A stretch of 64,000 nt of DNA from Ignavibacteriota bacterium (GTDB lineage: Bacteria; Bacteroidota; Ignavibacteria; SZUA-365), in NCBI GenBank assembly GCA_016218045.1, contig JACRFB010000045.1:124001-188000 (forward strand), given 5' to 3'. Below the pieces are notes generated by a model. The model had not been told where the DNA came from. It saw nothing but the letters and a program-made list of their open reading frames with translations, and searched no databases. The position numbers and the translations under genes were made by a program. Positions within the stretch are counted from its first letter, which is position 1, and each line of letters begins with the position of its first letter. This document shows, in pieces, positions 46,321 to 54,656 of the stretch.

Positions 46321-48045
46321 ATGAGGGACATTCAGAAAAAACTGGCGGTGGCGCGCGGCGAAGAGCCGGCGGACCTCGTCTTCCGCAACGGACGCATCAT
46401 CAACGTGCTCAGCGGCGAGATTCACGACGGCGATGTGGCCGTGAGCGGCGGCCGCATCGTGGGCATAGGCAGGTACGCGGGCTCCGAGGTGGTGGATCTC
46501 GACGGTGCCTTTCTCGCACCATCCTTCCTCGACGGGCACATACATATCGAGAGCACCATGCTCACCGTGCCCGAATTCACGCGGGCCGTTGTGCCGCACG
46601 GCACGGGCGGCGCGGTGGTGGATCCGCATGAATTCGCGAACGTTGCCGGTCTCGACGGAATACGCTATGTGCTCGAGGCCTCGCGCAGCACGCCGCTCGA
46701 CATCTTCGTGATGGCCTCCTCCTGTGTTCCGGCCACACCGCTCGAGACCTCGGGCGCATCGATCAGCGCGGCCGACATCGCGGCTCTCGCCGCGCAGGAC
46801 CGTGTCGCGGGTGTTGCCGAGATGATGAATTTCCCGGGCGTGTATCTCGGGTGGGACACCGAGCTGGAGAAAATCTCGCACGGGCACGGGATCGTCGACG
46901 GACATTCGCCCGGCCTGCGCCCTCCATTGCTCGACGCCTACATCCTCGCGGGCATCAGCAGCGACCACGAGTGCACGACGATCGAGGAGGCGCGCGACAA
47001 AGTGCGGCGCGGCATACACGTGCTGCTGCGCGAGGGCACGGCCGAGCGCAATCTCCACGACCTGCTGCCGCTGGTCACCGCCGCAAACGCCGCGCAGTTT
47101 TCCTTCGCCACCGACGACAAACATCCCGCCGACCTCGAGGACGAGGGGCATATCGACCATCACATCCGCGAAGCGATCGCGTGGGGACTCGACCCCATGC
47201 TCGCCTTCCAACTCGCGACCATCAACACGGCGCGGCACTACCGTCTGCGCAATCTCGGCGCCATCGCGCCGCGCTACTGGGCCAACCTCGTGGTGTTCGA
47301 TACACTCGAAAACATGCGGCCGCGGCTCGTGTATCACCGCGGCCGGCTGGTCGCGCGCGACGGAGAGTACCTCGCACCGTCCGATCACGGCGCTGCGCTT
47401 CCGGGATCCGCCATGAACGTGGCGCCGCTTGCGGACAACGCCCTGGCCGTGCCGGCGCGGGGGAGCCGCATCAAGCTGATAGGCCTCGTGCCGAGGCAGA
47501 TCGTGACCGACGCGCTCGAGGATGACGCCGCCGTGAGTGACGGGCATGTGACGGCCGATCCGTCACGCGACATACTGAAACTCGCCGTCATCGAGCGGCA
47601 TCACGCCACCGGAAACATCGGCATCGGATTCGTGCGCGGCTTCGGGCTGAAGCGCGGCGCGCTCGCGTCCACCGTCGCGCACGATGCGCACAACATCATC
47701 GTGGTCGGCGCGAACGATGCCGACATGCTCGCGGCCGCGCGCGCGCTTGTCACCATGGGCGGCGGGCAGTGTGTGGTGGCTGATGGCGACGTGCGGGCCA
47801 CCCTGCCGCTGCCTGTCTGCGGTCTCGTGTCGGACAGGCCGCTCGAGGAAGTGCGGGCGGGTGTGGAGTCGCTCAACGCCGCCGCGCGCGCGCTGGGCTG
47901 CATCCCGCCGGATCCCTTCATGACACTCTCGTTCCTCGCGCTGTCGCCGATCCCCGCGCTGAAAGTCACCGATCTGGGGTTGATCGACGCCGTGCGCTTC
48001 GAGAAGACCGAGCTGTTTGTCGAAGCTGCGACACGTGACACGTGA
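46321..48045 (+). CDS. ade: Adenine deaminase
   Basis: 574 residues, AAGGAG before the ATG. Amidohydrolase family, standard Ade length. Motifs in order: GHIHIESTML (72-81) with metal-binding histidines, VDPHEFANVAG (near 101), GHSPGL (near 195) and SSDHE (near 215), then the C-terminal Ade domain (VAHDAHNIIVVGAND near 453; MGGGQ near 481). Converts adenine to hypoxanthine and ammonia in purine salvage, in the cytoplasm. The stop codon overlaps a tandem ACACGTG word that continues into the intergenic DNA. Confidence 0.95.
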   Translation: MRDIQKKLAVARGEEPADLVFRNGRIINVLSGEIHDGDVAVSGGRIVGIGRYAGSEVVDLDGAFLAPSFLDGHIHIESTMLTVPEFTRAVVPHGTGGAVVDPHEFANVAGLDGIRYVLEASRSTPLDIFVMASSCVPATPLETSGASISAADIAALAAQDRVAGVAEMMNFPGVYLGWDTELEKISHGHGIVDGHSPGLRPPLLDAYILAGISSDHECTTIEEARDKVRRGIHVLLREGTAERNLHDLLPLVTAANAAQFSFATDDKHPADLEDEGHIDHHIREAIAWGLDPMLAFQLATINTARHYRLRNLGAIAPRYWANLVVFDTLENMRPRLVYHRGRLVARDGEYLAPSDHGAALPGSAMNVAPLADNALAVPARGSRIKLIGLVPRQIVTDALEDDAAVSDGHVTADPSRDILKLAVIERHHATGNIGIGFVRGFGLKRGALASTVAHDAHNIIVVGANDADMLAAARALVTMGGGQCVVADGDVRATLPLPVCGLVSDRPLEEVRAGVESLNAAARALGCIPPDPFMTLSFLALSPIPALKVTDLGLIDAVRFEKTELFVEAATRDT

Positions 48046-48054
48046 CACGTGGGA
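48034..48054 (+). repeat. Tandem ACACGTG, three units at the ade stop codon
   Basis: Three units of ACACGTG, ending in GGG, span the last codons and stop of ade. It is short and palindromic in part (CACGTG). Confidence 0.6.
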
Positions 48055-48184
48055 CGCGGCAGGCGGCACGCGCCACGCGGACGCGCACAGTCGCCGGTAC
48101 GGCGGCCCCAGCACGGCCCGTGCTTCCATTCCTCGGCCGCGGTAAATACATTGCACGGATGAGACAGGCCGAACAGGTGTGGTC

Positions 48185-50791
48185 ATGACCCCGCTCATGC
48201 GTCAATACCAGCGCATCAAATCCGAGTATCCGGACGCGGTGCTGCTGTTCCGCATGGGCGATTTCTTCGAGACCTTCGAGGAGGATGCGCAGATCACATC
48301 GCGCGTGTTGGGCATCACACTTACGAAGCGTTCCAACGGCGGAGCGAGCGACGTGCCGCTGGCCGGTTTCCCGCATCACGCGCTGGACTCGTATCTGCCG
48401 AAACTCGTGCGCGCGGGATATCGCGTGGCCGTCTGCGAGCAGCTCGAGGATCCGAAACTCGCGAAGGGCATCGTCAAGCGCGACGTGGTGGAAGTTGTGA
48501 CGCCGGGCGTCGCGTTCTCCGACAAACTGCTCGATCACAAACACTACCATTACCTCGCGGCAGTGTCCCTGCGTGGCGAACGCGCCGGCGTGGCCTTTGT
48601 GGACGCCTCGACGGGCGACTTCTCCGCAGCCGAGGTTCCCGCCCGCGACCTGCGCGACCTGCTCGAGTCCATCAATCCCGGCGAACTGCTGGTCGCGAAA
48701 CGGGACGTCGACACCTTCCGCGGATTGTTCGGACGGCATCAGCCCGCCGCGCCGGTTACAAAACTCGACGACTGGCTTTTTGCGCGCGACGTCGCCTATG
48801 AATTGCTCGTCACACATTTCAAGACGCAGACGCTCAAGGGTTTCGGCATCGACGACATGGCCGACGGCATCGTCGCGGCGGGAGCGGCGCTCCATTATCT
48901 CAAGGAGACGCAGAAGGCGAATCTGCCCCATCTGCGCGGCATCCGCCGCCACGACACGGCGGATTACATCACGCTCGACGCGGCCACGCGGCGCAATCTC
49001 GAAATCACCATTTCGATGGAGGGCGGATCGCGCGACGGCACCCTGCTGTCGATACTCGACCGCACCTCGACCTCGATGGGCGGGCGTTTGTTCACGTCGT
49101 GGATCACACATCCGCTGAAGCGGCTCGAGCCCATACAGCAGCGCCTCGCGGCGGTGAAGGAACTGGGCATCACACACGAGATGCGCGAGACGCTTGTCGC
49201 GCTGCTCCGCGAGACCGCCGATCTCGACCGTCTCATCGGGCGCATCTGCACCGCGCGCGCGACGCCGCGCGAACTCGGCGCGCTGCGCACCAGTCTGCGG
49301 CGCGTACCGCTGCTGCTGCGCGCGCTCGAAGCCGCCGACGCGCCGCTCCTGGCCTCGCTGCGCGGACAGCTTGAATCACTCGACGACATAGCGGCAGTGA
49401 TCGACGCGGCGATAGTCGACGATCCTCCGATCACCATCGCCGAGGGCGGCGTCATCCGTCCCGGCTTCCATGCCGAACTCGACGAGTACCGGGGCATCGC
49501 GACACACGGACGCGACTGGATGGTGTCGTATCAGGAGAAGATCCGCCGCGAGACGGGCATCGCGTCGCTCAAGGTCGAGTACAATCGCGCCTTCGGGTAC
49601 TACATCAACGTGTCGCGCGCGAACATCGAGAAGGTTCCCGCCTCCTTCGTGCGCAGGCAGACGCTGGTCAACGCCGAGCGCTACATCACGCCCGAACTCA
49701 AGGAGTACGAGGACAAGGTCCTGACCGCCCGCGAGCAGATCGCGCGCATCGAGACCGAGCTGTTCAACGAGGTCCGCCTCCGCGTCGCCGATTCTGCCGA
49801 GCGGGTGCAGCGCGTGTCGCGCGCGATCGCCGTGCTCGACTGCCTGACGGGCCTGGCCTGCGTGGCCGCCGAGAACGGCTACGTGTGCCCCTCCGTCAGC
49901 GACGGCGACACGATCCGCATTGTGGGCGGACGGCACCCCGTCGTCGAGCGCCTTCTGCCGCCGGGCGATCGCTTCGTGAGCAACGACGTGCACCTCGACG
50001 CCGAGGAGCGCATCCTGGTGATCACCGGACCCAACATGAGCGGCAAGAGCACATATCTCAGACAAACGGGTCTGATAGTCCTTTTATCGCAGATCGGCAG
50101 CTTTGTGCCCGCGGTCTCGGCCGAGATCGGCATCGTCGACCGCATCTTCACGCGTGTCGGCGCGTCCGACAACATCGCGGCGGGTGAAAGCACCTTTCTG
50201 GTCGAGATGCAGGAGGCGGCGAACATCCTGCACAACGCGACGCCGCGCAGCCTGGTGCTGCTCGACGAGGTGGGGCGCGGCACATCGACCTTCGACGGCA
50301 TCAGCATCGCGTGGGCGCTCACCGAGTACCTGCACGAGCACGCCCCGTCGCATTGCAAGACGCTCTTCGCGACGCATTACCACGAACTGAACGAGATGGC
50401 GGAGATCTACCCGCGCATCCGCAACTACAAGGTGGATGTGCGCGAGTATCAGGACAAGGTGATCTTCCTCCGCACCGTGTCCCGCGGCACCGCGGATCAC
50501 AGCTACGGCATACAGGTTGCGCGTATGGCGGGACTGCCGGAGGAGCTGCTGACTCGCGCGAAGGACGTGCTCGCTTCGCTCGAGGGACAGGATCTTAGCG
50601 TGCTCGCGCGTCCCGAAGGCCCTGACGGCACCCGTGTGCCACGGCGCGGCGCCCCGATGCAGATATCCCTCTTCGAGGCGAGCGACCTCGAGATCAAGGA
50701 CCGCCTGCGCGCCATCGACATCAACGCGCTCTCACCGGTGCAGGCCTGGCAGGCGCTCGAGGAGTTGAAGAAGCTCGCGGAAGGACGCTAG
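48185..50791 (+). CDS. mutS: DNA mismatch repair protein MutS
   Basis: 868 residues from ATG 48185; a GTG two codons earlier and an ATG five codons later are alternatives with similarly weak sites. Domain order is standard. The mismatch-reading Phe-x-Glu lies in GDFFETF (near 25), the connector, lever and clamp follow, and then the ATPase: Walker A GPNMSGKST (near 615), Walker B LVLLDEVGRGTSTFDG (near 690) and ATHYHEL (near 733). It binds mismatched DNA and recruits MutL. The C-terminal helix tail resembles the tetramerising end (RLRAIDINALSPVQAWQALEE). Convergent with the GATase gene across a hairpin. Confidence 0.97.
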   Translation: MTPLMRQYQRIKSEYPDAVLLFRMGDFFETFEEDAQITSRVLGITLTKRSNGGASDVPLAGFPHHALDSYLPKLVRAGYRVAVCEQLEDPKLAKGIVKRDVVEVVTPGVAFSDKLLDHKHYHYLAAVSLRGERAGVAFVDASTGDFSAAEVPARDLRDLLESINPGELLVAKRDVDTFRGLFGRHQPAAPVTKLDDWLFARDVAYELLVTHFKTQTLKGFGIDDMADGIVAAGAALHYLKETQKANLPHLRGIRRHDTADYITLDAATRRNLEITISMEGGSRDGTLLSILDRTSTSMGGRLFTSWITHPLKRLEPIQQRLAAVKELGITHEMRETLVALLRETADLDRLIGRICTARATPRELGALRTSLRRVPLLLRALEAADAPLLASLRGQLESLDDIAAVIDAAIVDDPPITIAEGGVIRPGFHAELDEYRGIATHGRDWMVSYQEKIRRETGIASLKVEYNRAFGYYINVSRANIEKVPASFVRRQTLVNAERYITPELKEYEDKVLTAREQIARIETELFNEVRLRVADSAERVQRVSRAIAVLDCLTGLACVAAENGYVCPSVSDGDTIRIVGGRHPVVERLLPPGDRFVSNDVHLDAEERILVITGPNMSGKSTYLRQTGLIVLLSQIGSFVPAVSAEIGIVDRIFTRVGASDNIAAGESTFLVEMQEAANILHNATPRSLVLLDEVGRGTSTFDGISIAWALTEYLHEHAPSHCKTLFATHYHELNEMAEIYPRIRNYKVDVREYQDKVIFLRTVSRGTADHSYGIQVARMAGLPEELLTRAKDVLASLEGQDLSVLARPEGPDGTRVPRRGAPMQISLFEASDLEIKDRLRAIDINALSPVQAWQALEELKKLAEGR

Positions 50792-50805
50792 ACGTTGCAC
50801 GTTCT

Positions 50806-50888
50806 ATGTAGCAAAGTACAAAAGTAGCAAAGTGGAAAGTGTGAAGTGATGAACACATCGCTTCATATACCTTGCTACTTTGCTACAT
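50806..50888. terminator. Long inverted repeat between mutS and the GATase gene
   Basis: Arms of 13 bp (50806-50818 with 50876-50888) around a second stem near 50843-50864. It contains the GTAGCAAAGTGGAAAGT word in both orientations and overlaps the last codons of the GATase gene. Probably a bidirectional terminator for these convergent genes. Confidence 0.65.
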
Positions 50889-51609
50889 TGCTACGTGTTA
50901 CGATTCTGCACGCAGTGAGAAAGGTCCGCGCGATATCGCCGGCGAGGGCCGGATTGTTTGTGTCGCGCTCCGGGTGCCACTGGACGAGCAGGAGAAATTG
51001 ATCCGCCGCCGTTTCGGCCCATTCCATTGCCTCGATCACGCCGTCGTCGCTTCGCGCAGTGACACGCAGCGTATCGGCGACGCGGCCCGCGGCCTGATGA
51101 TGCGCGCTGTTCACCCGGCAGGTGGTCGTGCCGGTGAGGGAATGGACGAGTGAAGCGGGTTCGATGGTGATCGAATGAGCGACGTCCCGGTCCGCGGCTT
51201 TGCCATGTCCGCTGATTCCCGTCCGCGGAAGATCGAGGATCAGGGACCCGCCGAGAGCGACATTGACGAGTTGCAGTCCGCGGCAGATGCCGAGCACGGG
51301 GAGGCGCCGCTTCCGTGCGCGGGCCCAGGCGTCGAATTCCATCCCGTCGCGCGCGCGGTCGACATTCCGCGAGAGGAGATCCGGATCGGATTCTCCGAAA
51401 TATGCGGGATGGATGTCCGCTCCGCCGCTGAGCAGCAGACCGTCGCAGGATTCGACCGGGGCCGCGTCATCGAGAATATCCACGATGTGCACCGTCGGGT
51501 CTGCCGCGCGCAGCCATGCGCCATACCGTGCGTGGCTCTCGGGATGTGTGGCGCCACCCCGCGTCACCGCGATGCGCAGAGGCCGGGAGGAATCAGCCGC
51601 CGTCGCCAT
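50875..51609 (-). CDS. Gamma-glutamyl-gamma-aminobutyrate hydrolase-like class I glutamine amidotransferase
   Basis: 244 residues, PuuD/peptidase C26 family. Motifs: LLLSGGADIHPAYFGE (near 59), the nucleophile cysteine in GICRGLQLVNVALGG (near 111), VNSAHHQA (near 165) and the catalytic VQWHPE (near 210). Substrates in the family include gamma-glutamyl-GABA and other gamma-glutamyl amides; here only the enzyme class is clear. Its start overlaps the upstream DUF971 gene by 17 bp. Confidence 0.9.
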   Translation of the reverse strand: MATAADSSRPLRIAVTRGGATHPESHARYGAWLRAADPTVHIVDILDDAAPVESCDGLLLSGGADIHPAYFGESDPDLLSRNVDRARDGMEFDAWARARKRRLPVLGICRGLQLVNVALGGSLILDLPRTGISGHGKAADRDVAHSITIEPASLVHSLTGTTTCRVNSAHHQAAGRVADTLRVTARSDDGVIEAMEWAETAADQFLLLVQWHPERDTNNPALAGDIARTFLTACRIVTRSNVAK

Positions 51610-51916
51610 CCAGCGCGCGTTCGAGTCCCAGCAGGTACTCCCACGAATAGATGCCGGTATCGTGGCCGTCGGCCCAGCGCAGCATGACCGCGTAGTTGCC
51701 GACAGGTGTGGCCGCCTGGAGTTCGAAGGACTTCGGCGTGATCACGGGCAGCTCGAGGGGCATATGCACGTTTCCGAGTATGTCGGTCTCGCCCTGGCAG
51801 CCCGCGCAGGGACAGCGCTGGCGCAGGTACTGTAGCGAGAGTCGCACGATGTGGCCGTCACTCCACACAATTTTCAGCTCCCGTTCCTGAGTCAGGGTGA
51901 TCGTCGTGGGTGTCAT
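51593..51916 (-). CDS. DUF971 protein
   Basis: 107 residues. Matches DUF971, the domain found at the N-terminus of gamma-butyrobetaine hydroxylase and as stand-alone proteins near Fe-S and Mo cofactor genes. It shows the WSDGHI.RL..LRQRCPCAGC motif (18-40) with a likely metal-binding CxxC pair, and the conserved GNYAVMLRWADGHDTGIYSWEYL ending. Its role is unclear. It overlaps the GATase start, so the two are translated together. Confidence 0.9.
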   Translation of the reverse strand: MTPTTITLTQERELKIVWSDGHIVRLSLQYLRQRCPCAGCQGETDILGNVHMPLELPVITPKSFELQAATPVGNYAVMLRWADGHDTGIYSWEYLLGLERALDGDGG

Positions 51917-51971
51917 GCTGCGGGGCTGCGGGGTTTGACGGCGGGACGGGCGGCGGGTGTCTCTGGACGGG

Positions 51972-52256
51972 TCAACGGACGTGGCGCGTGGCGTCGAGAC
52001 AGATGACGGGCGAGGTGCCGAGCACTTCCGCGGAATGTGACTGATGCGGCGGAATCAGGAATCGTTCCCCCGGCGTCAGAATGTAGTCCGCTCCCTCCAT
52101 CGTGATCTTCATCGATCCGCTGAGCACGACGTGAATCGTTTCGTGCTCGTGCGAATGAGTGGGAAAGAGCATGCCGTCGGGGTAGCTGTACACGTAGATG
52201 TTGTACCCTTCTTCCTTGAGCTGCTTCTTAATCGCGGCGATCTGATCGCTGTCCAT
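51972..52256 (-). CDS. Small cupin-fold protein
   Basis: 94 residues from ATG 52256-52254, preceded by GGAGAG and overlapping the panB stop (TAATG). Residues 35-90 form a cupin: HSHEHETIHVVLSG with metal-binding histidines, then GERFLIPPHQSHSAEV. Residues 1-20 form an amphipathic helix (IAAIKKQLKEEG). Single-domain cupins of this length bind a metal and may act as isomerase or dioxygenase; no specific substrate is implied. Translationally coupled to panB. Confidence 0.85.
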   Translation of the reverse strand: MDSDQIAAIKKQLKEEGYNIYVYSYPDGMLFPTHSHEHETIHVVLSGSMKITMEGADYILTPGERFLIPPHQSHSAEVLGTSPVICLDATRHVR

Positions 52257-53086
52257 TAATAGCTCTCCGATTCGTTGGGGAAGGTGCCGGCTTTCACATC
52301 GGCGATGTATTGCCGGCAGGCCCGTTCGATTTCCTCGCTCAGTTTCGCGTAGCGCCGCACGAAACGGGGGCGGAAATCTTCGAACAGGCCGAGCATGTCG
52401 TGTGTGACGAGGATCTGGCCGCTGCAAAACGGGCCCGCTCCGATGCCGATGGTCGGGATGTCGAGGCGCTCGGTGATGGTCCTGCCGAGTTCGGCGGGAA
52501 TTTTTTCGAGGACGATGGCGAAGGCGCCGGCCTCCTGCAAGGCGAGGGCGTCCTCGATGAGTTCGTTGGCCTCCTCGGCGGATGTGCCGCGCGGCCTGTA
52601 GCCGCCGTATTTGAGTATCGATTGCGGCATGAGGCCGATATGGCCGACGATGGGAATGCCTTCGCCCGACACTTTCTCCACCACCTTCGCGACACGGCGC
52701 CCGCCCTCCACCTTCACACCGAGGGCGTTGGTTTCCTTCATGATGCGGCCCGCGTTGCGGAACGCCTCCTCGACGGTCACCTGATACGTCATGAAGGGAA
52801 GATCGGTGATGACCATCGCGCGGCGTGTCACGTTGCTCACGATCTTGGTGTGATAGATCATTTCGTCGAGCGTGACAGGCAGAGTGGTGGCATTGCCCTG
52901 GAACACGTTGCTCAGGGAATCGCCGACAAGGATGATATCGAGCCCCACTTCATCGAGCATACGCGCCATGAGGAAATCATATGCCGTGAGGCAGGCGATG
53001 GGTTCGCCTGCATCCTTCATTTCCTGGATGGTTCGGGTTGTGATGCGGTTGGCTGAGGATGACACGGGGGCGCGATTATCGCTCAT
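52256..53086 (-). CDS. panB: 3-methyl-2-oxobutanoate hydroxymethyltransferase
   Basis: 276 residues from ATG 53086, which overlaps the lplA stop by 4 nt (ATGA). PanB, first committed step of pantothenate synthesis: adds a hydroxymethyl group from methylenetetrahydrofolate to 2-oxoisovalerate. It shows the family motifs LTAYDFLMARMLDEVGLDIILVGDSL (Mg-binding Asp in VGDS, near 56), VKVEGG, VGHIGLMPQS (near 126), ALQEAGAFAIVLE and GIGAGPFCSGQILV. No other pan gene is nearby. Confidence 0.95.
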   Translation of the reverse strand: MSDNRAPVSSSANRITTRTIQEMKDAGEPIACLTAYDFLMARMLDEVGLDIILVGDSLSNVFQGNATTLPVTLDEMIYHTKIVSNVTRRAMVITDLPFMTYQVTVEEAFRNAGRIMKETNALGVKVEGGRRVAKVVEKVSGEGIPIVGHIGLMPQSILKYGGYRPRGTSAEEANELIEDALALQEAGAFAIVLEKIPAELGRTITERLDIPTIGIGAGPFCSGQILVTHDMLGLFEDFRPRFVRRYAKLSEEIERACRQYIADVKAGTFPNESESY

Positions 53087-53862
53087 GGGGGGCTCATATG
53101 TTCCCATTCGCGGGCAATGTAACGATTCTGATCGTCAACTTGAAAGCGAATGGCCCAAGTTTTTTCGAAACCTTCGCGCAGTGCCTCGCGCAGTTCCTCC
53201 CAGCCGATACGCCTGCCCAGGACCTCGTCGAGCGTGGTCGTGTGTGCACGCATGTCGGAAAGGATCGCATCGCGGTTTGTCTCGTCGACGGCCAGGTAGC
53301 CGGCGAGCCGAAGGTGCGCGTCACCGATGAGAATGGACCCGTGCTGCAGGACCGTCTCGCCGATGCGCCGTTGCGCGCTGCCGACGAGCTTGCGTCCGCC
53401 GACTTCAATCTCGTAGCGCGCGGAACTCGAAAAGCAGGGGATGCCGCCCGGTTCCTGGTAGAGCTTCGCAAATTGCGGCTGGCTGCGGGCCATTTCGATG
53501 CCTGATGCGAGTGACGAGAGTCCCGCCGTGAGGGCCTCGCTGATGTCCTTGTACACATCCATGATGCCGCGCCCGCGCGAGGGCATGACGACGCAGTAGG
53601 TCAGCTCCTCCGCGTGCAGGATGGCTCTGCCGCCGGTCGGGCGGCGCACGATGTCGATGCCGTCCTCCGCGCAGCGCGCGGTGTCGAGATCGGATTCCTG
53701 CTGATGACGGCCGAGGGAAATGCACCAGGGCGTCCAGCGGTAGACACGCAGCGAGGGCAGGGCGCGTCCGGCGTCGACGGCCTCGGCGCGCGCGACATCG
53801 AAGGCCATGTTCTGCGCACCCGTGTGCGCGCCCGTGTCGAGGAATTCGAAGGTGTCGCTCAT
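53083..53862 (-). CDS. lplA: Lipoate-protein ligase A family protein
   Basis: 259 residues from ATG 53862-53860, with GGGAGG upstream. Biotin/lipoate ligase fold. RRPTGGRAILH (near 72) is the lipoate-binding glycine motif and GGRKLVGSAQRR (near 148) carries the catalytic Lys. It lacks the small C-terminal accessory domain of the two-domain E. coli enzyme, as many bacterial LplA or LipM-type proteins do. So octanoyl transferase (LipM-like) is an alternative. The 4-nt ATGA overlap with panB couples the two genes. Confidence 0.85.
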   Translation of the reverse strand: MSDTFEFLDTGAHTGAQNMAFDVARAEAVDAGRALPSLRVYRWTPWCISLGRHQQESDLDTARCAEDGIDIVRRPTGGRAILHAEELTYCVVMPSRGRGIMDVYKDISEALTAGLSSLASGIEMARSQPQFAKLYQEPGGIPCFSSSARYEIEVGGRKLVGSAQRRIGETVLQHGSILIGDAHLRLAGYLAVDETNRDAILSDMRAHTTTLDEVLGRRIGWEELREALREGFEKTWAIRFQVDDQNRYIAREWEHMSPP

Positions 53863-53875
53863 CACGCCTCCCGCG

Positions 53876-54631
53876 TCACTCTGCGATGCCGCGCAGCGCG
53901 ATGACGGCGAGCATGCGGCCCGAGGCCGCGCCGTCGCTGCGGTGTGAATGGAAGAGGGCGGGGGAGCACACGGTGCAGCGGCGCTCGACGTCGATGTTTG
54001 CGGCGGGCAGACCCGCCTCGAGAAGCTGACGGACATTCGCCTCGGGCAGGTCGAGCGTGGGATTGCGTCCTTCGCGGGGGCGGAGCAATTCCTGCGGGAA
54101 CAGCGCCGCGACGTCCGGTCCCACTTCGTAACAACACGGCCCGGCACCGGCGCCGATGTACACGTGTATGTCGGACGGTTCGCAGCCGTAGGTCCCGCAC
54201 AGCGTCGTCACCATCTTTGCGGCCAGATGTTCTGCCGTGCCCCGCCAGCCCGCATGTACGGCGGCGATGGCGTTGACCGCCGGGGCGTAGTAGAGGACCG
54301 GCAGGCAGTCGGCGACACGCACCGCGAGGCCGAGGCCCGGCTGCGTGCTGTGCAGGCCGTCGCACGACGGATACTCGCCGGCTTCGATCGCCTCGGCGAT
54401 ACGGTCCTCGTGCACCTGGTCCATAAACGCCATGTCCTCGGGCGCGAGGTCGAGGCAGGCCAGGAAACGCCGCAGATGCCGCTCCACGCGGTCGGGATCG
54501 TCGCCCACCTTGAAGCCGAGATTGAACCCGAACGGCGCGGCGTCGTCGGCGCCCTGGCGCGTGCTCATGGCGGCGTCCACATTCGGAAACTGCGCGAGCA
54601 GCGCGCTGCGGAGTCGGGGAAAATCGGACAT
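53876..54631 (-). CDS. pgeF: Peptidoglycan-editing factor/YfiH (multicopper polyphenol-oxidase-like) protein
   Basis: 251 residues. Family PF02578, with DQVHEDRI (near 70), DGLHSTQPGLGLAVRVADCLPVL (near 92) and the zinc-site AVHAGWRGTAEHLAAK (near 122), plus HSHRSDG near 228. Members have purine nucleoside phosphorylase or peptidoglycan-editing activity. It is 14 nt upstream of lplA on the same strand and probably starts the cluster pgeF-lplA-panB-cupin. Confidence 0.9.
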   Translation of the reverse strand: MSDFPRLRSALLAQFPNVDAAMSTRQGADDAAPFGFNLGFKVGDDPDRVERHLRRFLACLDLAPEDMAFMDQVHEDRIAEAIEAGEYPSCDGLHSTQPGLGLAVRVADCLPVLYYAPAVNAIAAVHAGWRGTAEHLAAKMVTTLCGTYGCEPSDIHVYIGAGAGPCCYEVGPDVAALFPQELLRPREGRNPTLDLPEANVRQLLEAGLPAANIDVERRCTVCSPALFHSHRSDGAASGRMLAVIALRGIAE

Positions 54632-54656
54632 GCGAATCTTCTATTGTGGACGTGAA

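Noticed and set aside
45850-47547. Minus-strand frame of 565 codons
   Set aside because: It is antisense to the GH3 and adenine deaminase genes, which carry complete catalytic motifs.
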